Of a stretch of DNA of 9,068 nucleotides, positions 3,770-9,068 are shown piece by piece. The translations under genes were made by a program, and so were the position numbers. Numbering within the stretch: the first letter of the stretch is position 1; each line of letters opens with the position of its first letter. Source of the DNA: Natrialbaceae archaeon (GTDB taxonomy: Archaea > Halobacteriota > Halobacteria > Halobacteriales > Natrialbaceae); assembly GCA_003552325.1 (NCBI GenBank), contig PUKM01000241.1:1-9068 (forward strand), in the 5' to 3' direction. A model generated the notes under the pieces. The model was not told the DNA's origin. It made no database searches and saw only the letters and a program-made list of their open reading frames with translations.

Positions 3770-6105
3770 GTACGCAGACTCGAACTGGGCGTTCGAATCC
3801 TGTCTCCCTGGCGCTCGAGTCCCCCCTCGAGTGGGCGTCGACCATCTCGGTGTTCCGCTGGCTCGCGTATTCGGGACTTGGCGTCCTGACGGTGTCGTAT
3901 CTGGCGGTGTTACAGGAGATTACGATCACGGTCGGCGGCACCCGGTCCCTCTCGGTACTCGTCATCGCGATGTTCGTTGGTGCGGTCGTTTTCGCGCATA
4001 CAATACACCCTCGTACGGCACTGGCAGTCGCGCTGGGTGCCGGGGCGCTCGGGTTCTGGTACTATTTCGAGGTGACGGGGTACGGCATCGGGGTGATCTT
4101 CAGTGAGTTCGATACGCTCATTTCGGATACGGTGACGCTGGCGACGGGGATGTCGATTCAGCAGATGGCTGAAGCGGGGACCTGGACGCTCGGGTTCGCG
4201 CCCGCCCCGGTGTTCCTCTCCTGGTATCTGGCAGTGCGACGCCGGTATGCGCTCGCGGTGGTGCCTGGCGGGGCCGCATTGCTCTTTTTGGTACTGACGA
4301 CGGACGCGACGATCGGTGTCACGCTGGTCGGCGTCGTCGGCGGGATTGCCACGGTCGGGTTCGGTGAACTCGATCGGCGAGATGGCTCGATCGCACAGGC
4401 CGACGTGCTGGCGATCCTGTTCGCGGTGATCGTCTTCCTCTCGATGACCGTCACCCTGGTGCCTGGCGGGGCAGCCAGTCCGACGGTGCTGGTCGACGAC
4501 GACGCGGACACCCTCGACGGGACGATCGATAGCAACCCCGACGAGACCGGCATCAGTGGCAGCGTCGACCTCTCCCCGGAGGTCCACTTCACCGTAGTCA
4601 GCGATGAGCCATCGTACTGGCGGACGGCGGTCTACGATCGATACACGGGTGATTCGTGGCTCCGAACCGGTCCCGAAGGCGAATACGACGAGGGTGTCCT
4701 CGAGGCCCCACCCGGCCAGACCCAGACGATGAACCAGACGATCACGATCGAGAGCCAACAGAACGTCCTCCCTACCGCTGCCCAGCCAACGGCTATCGGG
4801 GGCGACATCACCGCCGATCTCGAGGTCACCGATCACGGCCAGCCGATGCCCGAGGGGACGTTGATCGAGGGCGATACGTACAACGTCGAGAGCGCGGTGC
4901 TCGACGCCGATCCCGCGGAACTCAACGACGCGGGTACCGACTATGGCGAGGACGTCGAGGAGTACTATCTCCAGACGCCCGAGGACATGTCGGGGGCGTT
5001 CGAAGATCGGACGGCCGAGATCGTCGAGGAGGCCGGCGCGGAAACGCCATACGAAAAAGCTGCAGCCATTGAACAGTACTTCAACGCGGAGTACGACTAC
5101 TCACTCGAGGTCGACAGACCGGACGGAAACGTTGCCAACGACTTCCTCCTCGAGATGGACGAAGGGTACTGTGTCTACTTCGCGACGGCGATGACCCAGA
5201 TGCTCCGTGCCGAGGAGGTCCCGGCCCGGTACGTCACGGGCTATACGAGCGGCCAGCAAGTCGACGACCACGAACACGTCGTCCGCGGGCTCGACGCCCA
5301 CGCCTGGGTCGAAGTGTACTTCCCCGACCACGGCTGGGTGGCGTTCGAGCCAACCCCGTCGAGTGAGCGTGACGACACGCACGACGACCGACTCGAGGAG
5401 GCCCGTGAGGATGGCGAGGACGGCATCGATACCGAGGAAAGCGAGGACGTTCCCGTGGATGGCGAAGACGAGGACGCGCCGGATTTCCTCGAAGAAGAAG
5501 ACCCCGACGCACTCCTCGATGGGCCACACAACGAAAGCGATCCCGACCTCGAGGACAACGAGAGCACGGACAACGAAACGCAGGCCGGTGAAGAACACGC
5601 CGGCCAGGAAGGGCTGCTCGAGGGGGAAAACGATACGGATGGCTCCGAAGGCGAGGTCGACGACAGTGAACTCGAAACGGACGACGAGGGCCTCTCACTG
5701 CCGGTCTCACCCGGTGATCTGCTCGTCGGGACCGCGCTGTTCCTGGGCCTTGCCGCTGGAGCACACCGATCCGGCGTGACGGGCCTCGTTGGCCGGGAGG
5801 CACGGCTCTACTGGCAAGGGTTCGATACCGATCCTGACACCGATACCCAACGAGCCTACGAGCGCCTCGAGCACTTGCTCGCTCGCCAGTATCGTTCGCG
5901 TCGACGAGGCGAGTCACCACGGCAGTACCTCGAGTCCATCTCGAAGTACGGTTCGGTCGACCCACGTGTTCGCCGGGTGACGGCGCTGTACGAACAGGCG
6001 ACCTACGGCGGCGGGCTGGATCGAGACGAGGCTGACGAGGCCGTTTCACTCGTAACGGGGCTGGCTCGAGAACGGGTGCCACTGCTGGGTCGGTTCTGGC
6101 GCTAA
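3766..6105 (+). CDS. membrane transglutaminase-like protein, TgpA type, with C-terminal DUF4129
   Basis: This 779-aa protein has four parts. About seven membrane segments (roughly 32-50, 60-78, 83-101, 140-158, 161-178, 182-200, 213-232) form a DUF3488/TgpA-like N-terminus. An outer region (about 233-530) carries the transglutaminase-like core: C469 in DEGYCVYFATAM, H512 in LDAHAWVEVYFPDHGW, and E528 in VAFEPTP at the usual Asp position. A very acidic linker (about 534-644) contains N-glycosylation sequons at N589, N598, N603 and N622. A final membrane segment (about 648-667) leads to a cytosolic DUF4129 tail (ESPRQYL at 716-722, LYEQATYGG at 741-749). Seven N-terminal crossings from an inside N-terminus put the catalytic domain outside, as known for the family. 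Such domains act as cysteine proteases or amidases or crosslink proteins; the substrate is unknown. It is the last gene of the moxR operon, coupled by an ATGA overlap. Confidence 0.93.
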   Translation: MSTQTRTGRSNPVSLALESPLEWASTISVFRWLAYSGLGVLTVSYLAVLQEITITVGGTRSLSVLVIAMFVGAVVFAHTIHPRTALAVALGAGALGFWYYFEVTGYGIGVIFSEFDTLISDTVTLATGMSIQQMAEAGTWTLGFAPAPVFLSWYLAVRRRYALAVVPGGAALLFLVLTTDATIGVTLVGVVGGIATVGFGELDRRDGSIAQADVLAILFAVIVFLSMTVTLVPGGAASPTVLVDDDADTLDGTIDSNPDETGISGSVDLSPEVHFTVVSDEPSYWRTAVYDRYTGDSWLRTGPEGEYDEGVLEAPPGQTQTMNQTITIESQQNVLPTAAQPTAIGGDITADLEVTDHGQPMPEGTLIEGDTYNVESAVLDADPAELNDAGTDYGEDVEEYYLQTPEDMSGAFEDRTAEIVEEAGAETPYEKAAAIEQYFNAEYDYSLEVDRPDGNVANDFLLEMDEGYCVYFATAMTQMLRAEEVPARYVTGYTSGQQVDDHEHVVRGLDAHAWVEVYFPDHGWVAFEPTPSSERDDTHDDRLEEAREDGEDGIDTEESEDVPVDGEDEDAPDFLEEEDPDALLDGPHNESDPDLEDNESTDNETQAGEEHAGQEGLLEGENDTDGSEGEVDDSELETDDEGLSLPVSPGDLLVGTALFLGLAAGAHRSGVTGLVGREARLYWQGFDTDPDTDTQRAYERLEHLLARQYRSRRRGESPRQYLESISKYGSVDPRVRRVTALYEQATYGGGLDRDEADEAVSLVTGLARERVPLLGRFWR

Positions 6106-6123
6106 CGCGCTCTCACGACGGGG

Positions 6124-6297
6124 TCACCACAACTGGGCCTGGGGCGTCTCACACGCGGGACAGCAGACGGCCAGGTTTCCTTTGTACTGGGTCCGGACGA
6201 GCGTCCCTGCGACACAGTGTCGACAGTCTCGGCCCTCGAGTGCCGTGAGGAGCGCCGTCGAATCCGCGGTCGATTCCGTGTTCTGTTGACGGGTCAT
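6124..6297 (-). CDS. 57-aa zinc-finger protein, possibly HVO_A0556-like
   Basis: Reading the minus strand from ATG (6297-6295) to TGA (6126-6124) gives a 57-residue protein that begins MTRQQNTESTADSTALLTAL and ends TPQAQLW. Two zinc knuckles are visible: C25-x2-C28 in EGRDCRHC and C46-x2-C49 in CCPAC, with an extra Cys at 45. The arrangement (short polar N-terminus, LEGR before the first knuckle, a TQYKGN link and a Trp at the very C-terminus) matches what I remember of the haloarchaeal family named after HVO_A0556; this is recall, not a search. Such micro zinc-finger proteins are numerous in haloarchaea, and some affect motility, biofilm formation or stress responses. The gene converges on the transglutaminase gene (18-nt gap) and diverges from the transporter. 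Its size makes it easy to miss in automatic annotation. No clear TATA box is seen upstream. Confidence 0.8.
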   Translation of the reverse strand: MTRQQNTESTADSTALLTALEGRDCRHCVAGTLVRTQYKGNLAVCCPACETPQAQLW

Positions 6298-6458
6298 GTT
6301 TTGAACTCATCAGTCGGTGGAGAATCCCTTGGCCTTGCCAGTGCATGGAGTGAGATGGACTGCCGGTATCGACGCGTTCTTTGGCACGACGGGAAGAGAA
6401 TTCACCGACTCGTGCGTATCGATGGCGTGTGCGAAAACGGCGGTGTGAGGGATTTCCG
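6298..6458. promoter_or_regulatory. divergent promoter region between the small zinc-finger gene and the MFS gene
   Basis: This 161-nt gap must hold the start signals of two divergent genes. For the plus-strand gene, a GAGG at 6446-6449 lies about nine bases before the GTG at 6459 and could serve as a ribosome-binding site, and gagaattca near 6397-6405 is the only A/T-rich patch at a plausible distance. I cannot point to a convincing TATA box for the minus-strand gene. Confidence 0.4.
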
Positions 6459-7643
6459 GTGAGCATCACCGGTCGGTGGCGCTATCGTGAAACCGTCCTT
6501 GCACTGTGTACGCTGGCGTTCTTTGCGACGATGGTTGCCCGACTCGTCATCAGCCCCGTCGTCCCGGACATCACGGACGCGTTCGACGTCTCGAACACGG
6601 TCGTCGGGATTGCCCTCACCGGGCTCTGGATGACGTACTTTTTGTCGCAGTTTCCCAGTGGTATCCTCGCCGACCGGTTCGGTGAGCGGCCCGTCATCCT
6701 CGTCGCCGTCGGTGGAACGGCGATCACGAGCCTGTTGATCGCGCTTTCGCCAGTCTTCGGTATCTTCCTGGTCGCGACGCTCGCCCTCGGTGCGGTCGCC
6801 GGCCTGCATTACTCAGTCGCGACGACACTGCTCACCCGGACCTACGACAATATCGGTTCGGCTATCGGCGTCCACAACGGCGGCGGCCCGCTCGCTGGCC
6901 TCATCGCGCCCGCCCTGGCCGCCTGGGTCGCCGTCACCTGGGACTGGCGCGCCGCCATCGCCATCGGAGCGGCCACCGCCGTCCCGATCTACGTCCTGTT
7001 CGCCTGGCAGGTCGAACCCACCGAACCCCGCCGGCCGGACCAGCCGATGCGTGAACGCCTCGAGCTCGAACCACTGCTCGCAGTCCTCTCCCGGCCACCG
7101 ATCGCGTTCACGGTCTGTCTCGCCATCGCCTGTGCGTTCGTCTGGCAGGCGATCTCGTCGTTTCTCCCGACGTTTTTGATCGATCACCGGGGGCACTCCC
7201 AAACGCTTGCCGGCGCTGTCTTCTCGGCGTATTTCGTCGTCCAGGCGATCACACAGGTCGGCGTTGGGGCCGCCTCAGACAGGTACGGCCGGGACGTGGC
7301 CGCCGCTGGCTGTATGATCTTTGGCTCGAGTGGGCTCCTGTTGCTCGTCTTCGTCCCCGGGTGGGCCGCCCTGACCGTGGCAGTGGTGTGTATCGGGACG
7401 GGGCTGGGATGGGGGGCGGCGCTGTTGCCGCGGGTGATGGACAATCTCTCGGCGGCCGAGCGCGGGGCGGGGTTCGGGCTCGTCCGAACGGTATACGGCG
7501 TGATCGGTGCACTCGGCTCGGTGCTGACGGGATTGGCTGCTGATTTGTTCGGGTGGGCGGTCGCGTTCAGTATCCTCGCGGCACTGATGGCTGGGGTCCT
7601 GCTCGCACTGGGAGCGAACTGGCTCCTCAAGTTGGGGTACTGA
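6459..7643 (+). CDS. major facilitator superfamily (MFS) transporter
   Basis: This 394-aa integral membrane protein has about 12 hydrophobic segments in two six-helix halves, split by a charged cytoplasmic loop (about 186-205, EPTEPRRPDQPMRERLELE). MFS motif A is clear between helices 2 and 3 (GILADRFGERP at 68-78), and its weaker repeat GAASDRYGRD follows helix 8 (270-279). Conserved polar and glycine patches in the membrane (RLVISPVVPDI at 28-38, HNGGGPLAG at 139-147) are typical of secondary transporters, but they do not reveal the substrate; a drug or organic-anion exporter or a nitrate/sugar-type importer are all possible. The GTG at 6459 is chosen because GAGG precedes it and translation from there gives a standard short N-terminus; in-frame starts at 6381 (TTG) and 6429 (GTG) would add an unusual Arg-rich extension. 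Its 3' end faces the helicase gene with only 15 nt between the stops. Confidence 0.92.
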   Translation: MSITGRWRYRETVLALCTLAFFATMVARLVISPVVPDITDAFDVSNTVVGIALTGLWMTYFLSQFPSGILADRFGERPVILVAVGGTAITSLLIALSPVFGIFLVATLALGAVAGLHYSVATTLLTRTYDNIGSAIGVHNGGGPLAGLIAPALAAWVAVTWDWRAAIAIGAATAVPIYVLFAWQVEPTEPRRPDQPMRERLELEPLLAVLSRPPIAFTVCLAIACAFVWQAISSFLPTFLIDHRGHSQTLAGAVFSAYFVVQAITQVGVGAASDRYGRDVAAAGCMIFGSSGLLLLVFVPGWAALTVAVVCIGTGLGWGAALLPRVMDNLSAAERGAGFGLVRTVYGVIGALGSVLTGLAADLFGWAVAFSILAALMAGVLLALGANWLLKLGY

Positions 7644-7658
7644 CGCCCGCTCACCATC

Positions 7659-9068
7659 TCAGTCCCAGAACGCCTTCGTCCGGGCATACTGGCGCTCTTT
7701 CTCGAGGATGTCGCGATAGAACTCCGCCTCGCTCTCGCGCAGCCGGCTGATGATCTGGGCAGCGTTGTGCGGGCCGACACCTCGGGCGGACATGGCGATG
7801 ACTGCCTGTTTGCCGTGGCTCTGGACCAGATTGGCGTTTTTCACCGCCCGTTGGGTCTCTTTACGCTGTTCGGCGTCTTTCTCGTCTGCCTGAACGGCCT
7901 GGACCACGGAGTCGGCCCACGGGCTCAACGCCGCCACTCGTGTCGACTCACACTCGGGACACCGTGGCTGGTCGGGCACGCGCTTGACTTTCGTTCGAGA
8001 GACCCACTCGGTACAGTGCGTACAGATCAGGACCACGCGGTCGTCCTGCAGGCGTTCTTTGACCGTCTGGATCACGCTGGCGTCGGCGTTTTCGGGCGCG
8101 AGCAACTCCTTGGTTCCAGACCGCCCCGCGCTTCCGATGGCTGTCCGCCCGCGGACCGTCTCGAGCGCAATATCTCCGTGTTGGACCCCCTCGAGGACGC
8201 GACTCGCCGCGGCCACGTCGAGGTCCTCGTGGAACACCTCGCGAATCGCTTCGGCGTGCATCGGCGTTTCCTCGAGGGCTCGCAACAGCCGTTCGTTCGA
8301 GAGTCGGCCGGATCCCTGCCAGCGTTTGAGCGCGCCGAACTTCGCCGACACCTGTGAGAGCCGGAAGGCGAGTGCATCAGAGCCTTTCAGCCCTAATTCG
8401 ACGATCGTTTCGACGTGGGCCGGAGCGGTGTCGGTCAACACCGCCGTGATGTCGGCCGTCGAGACGCTCGTCGGCACCTCGAGTTCGATTCGATAGGGGT
8501 CGACCTCGAGCCCGACCGACGAGCCCGACTGTTGGCCGAGCAGTGCCGACAGCAGTCGACCGAGGGTCTCGTTCGTTCGGTGCCCGAAACAGGCGTTGAG
8601 CACGACGGTCCGGCCCTGGCGCTCGAGGACGATTCGATCGGCCGTCGGCATCGGTCCCTCTCCCTCGAGGTGTGTCGCGAGTCCGTCACAGGCGTCGGTC
8701 AGCGTCGCGTCGTCGCCGGGATACCTTGGGGCGAGGTCGTGGGCGACGGCTGCGGGCGTTGCACCGACAGCGAGCTGGTCGCCGACCGTTCCGCGAATCT
8801 CGCCGACCTCTTGGGCGACCGGCTGGGGGACTGGAATCTCCTGGCCGATCCACGAGGGGACTTCACCCGCGGGGTCTTCGATCGGGGAGACCCGAACGCG
8901 TTCGTCCTCGTCGTCGATTTCGACGATTCGCCACATCTCCCCGCGCTGGATAAATACTGCGCCGGGCTGAGCGAACGTGGTCACGAAGCGCTCGTCCAGG
9001 GTCCCGATCTGACTGCTCGAGGCGATGTCGTGGACCTCGTATGTCGCCTCGTCGGGGATCATCGAGAG
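7659..9068 (-). CDS. lhr: Lhr-type superfamily 2 helicase, C-terminal half (5' part beyond window)
   Basis: The last 469 residues of a DEAD/DEAH-type helicase of the Lhr (large helicase-related) family are visible; the ATPase motor domains lie outside the window. The visible part starts in the region just after the motor (SMIPDEATYEV, then QIGTLDERFV and FIQRGEMWRI) that is characteristic of Lhr proteins. It continues through EDPAGEVPSWIGQEIPV, a segment with FGHRTNETLGRLLSALL, and a four-Cys zinc site (C349, C352, C370, C373 of the visible residues: CTHC ... CPEC). It ends with a helix-hairpin-helix-like segment SARGVGPHNAAQII and a basic tail finishing in AFWD. Lhr enzymes unwind DNA or DNA:RNA hybrids and are linked to repair and, for some archaeal members, RNA metabolism. 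Codon usage and acidity match the neighbours, and no frame break is seen. The subfamily (aLhr1 or aLhr2) cannot be fixed from this half alone. Confidence 0.9.
   Translation of the reverse strand, partial: LSMIPDEATYEVHDIASSSQIGTLDERFVTTFAQPGAVFIQRGEMWRIVEIDDEDERVRVSPIEDPAGEVPSWIGQEIPVPQPVAQEVGEIRGTVGDQLAVGATPAAVAHDLAPRYPGDDATLTDACDGLATHLEGEGPMPTADRIVLERQGRTVVLNACFGHRTNETLGRLLSALLGQQSGSSVGLEVDPYRIELEVPTSVSTADITAVLTDTAPAHVETIVELGLKGSDALAFRLSQVSAKFGALKRWQGSGRLSNERLLRALEETPMHAEAIREVFHEDLDVAAASRVLEGVQHGDIALETVRGRTAIGSAGRSGTKELLAPENADASVIQTVKERLQDDRVVLICTHCTEWVSRTKVKRVPDQPRCPECESTRVAALSPWADSVVQAVQADEKDAEQRKETQRAVKNANLVQSHGKQAVIAMSARGVGPHNAAQIISRLRESEAEFYRDILEKERQYARTKAFWD

Noticed and set aside
3910..4836. 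Long open frame of about 308 codons on the minus strand, opposite the transglutaminase gene
   Set aside because: It is full of Arg, Asp and His runs with no fold or motif, and lies antisense to a clear membrane protein. Long antisense frames are expected in G+C-rich haloarchaeal DNA.
5234..6082. Long minus-strand open frame opposite the 3' half of the transglutaminase gene
   Set aside because: The product is extremely rich in Arg and Pro, unlike any haloarchaeal protein in this window, and mirrors the codon pattern of the real gene.
6381..6458. N-terminal extension of the MFS transporter from TTG 6381 or GTG 6429
   Set aside because: It would add 26 or 10 mostly basic residues not expected in the family; the GTG at 6459 has a GAGG at a suitable distance. 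The 6429 start is not fully excluded.
7984..8496. Plus-strand open frames opposite the helicase gene
   Set aside because: They are Ser/Arg-rich shadows of a helicase fragment whose conserved motifs run without interruption on the minus strand.
1..9068. Search by eye for CRISPR repeats, IS ends, tRNA genes and attachment sites
   Set aside because: No regularly spaced direct repeats, transposase-like frames, cloverleaf sequences or flanking duplications were recognised. The genes look like ordinary chromosomal backbone.

Overview
The window looks like a chromosomal stretch of an extremely halophilic archaeon (class Halobacteria; a Natrialba/Natronorubrum/Natrinema-like genome is my guess). The signs are a high G+C content, strongly acidic soluble proteins (Asp/Glu-rich cold-shock protein, ferredoxin and transglutaminase linker), GTG starts, A/T-rich archaeal TATA-like elements close to start codons, and very frequent CTCGAG hexamers. 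I see no IS element, CRISPR array, tRNA or rRNA.

Layout. Positions 1-308 hold the 3' part of a plant-type 2Fe-2S ferredoxin. A gene-poor stretch with possible hairpins (309-651) leads to an 86-aa zinc-ribbon protein starting at GTG 652, then a stand-alone cold-shock domain protein (1172-1366) with a good TATA-like box just upstream. After a structured 298-nt gap comes the core of the window: a three-gene operon (1665-6105) of a MoxR AAA+ ATPase, a DUF58 membrane protein and a large membrane-bound transglutaminase-like protein with a C-terminal DUF4129 domain. Each downstream gene starts in an ATGA overlap with its predecessor's stop codon. A 57-aa zinc-finger gene (6124-6297, minus strand), short enough for many gene callers to skip, converges on the operon and diverges from a 12-TM major facilitator transporter (6459-7643). 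The window closes with the C-terminal half of an Lhr-type superfamily 2 helicase on the minus strand (7659-9068, cut by the window end).

How the genes work together. MoxR + DUF58 + transglutaminase is a recurrent but poorly characterised set. By family knowledge, MoxR is a cytosolic AAA+ remodelling ATPase, DUF58 a membrane-anchored partner, and the transglutaminase domain sits outside the membrane. In this copy the outer domain is tethered by an acidic linker of about 110 residues carrying four N-glycosylation sequons. The flanking small proteins (two zinc fingers, CspA) and the helicase are nucleic-acid-type genes with no obvious link to the operon.

The observations most worth a second look are the glycosylatable linker and Glu in the third catalytic position of the transglutaminase, a 25-codon upstream ORF ending 2 nt before moxR, a double hairpin between cspA and moxR, and the complete preference for CTC before GAG/GAA at all 37 Leu-Glu pairs I counted.
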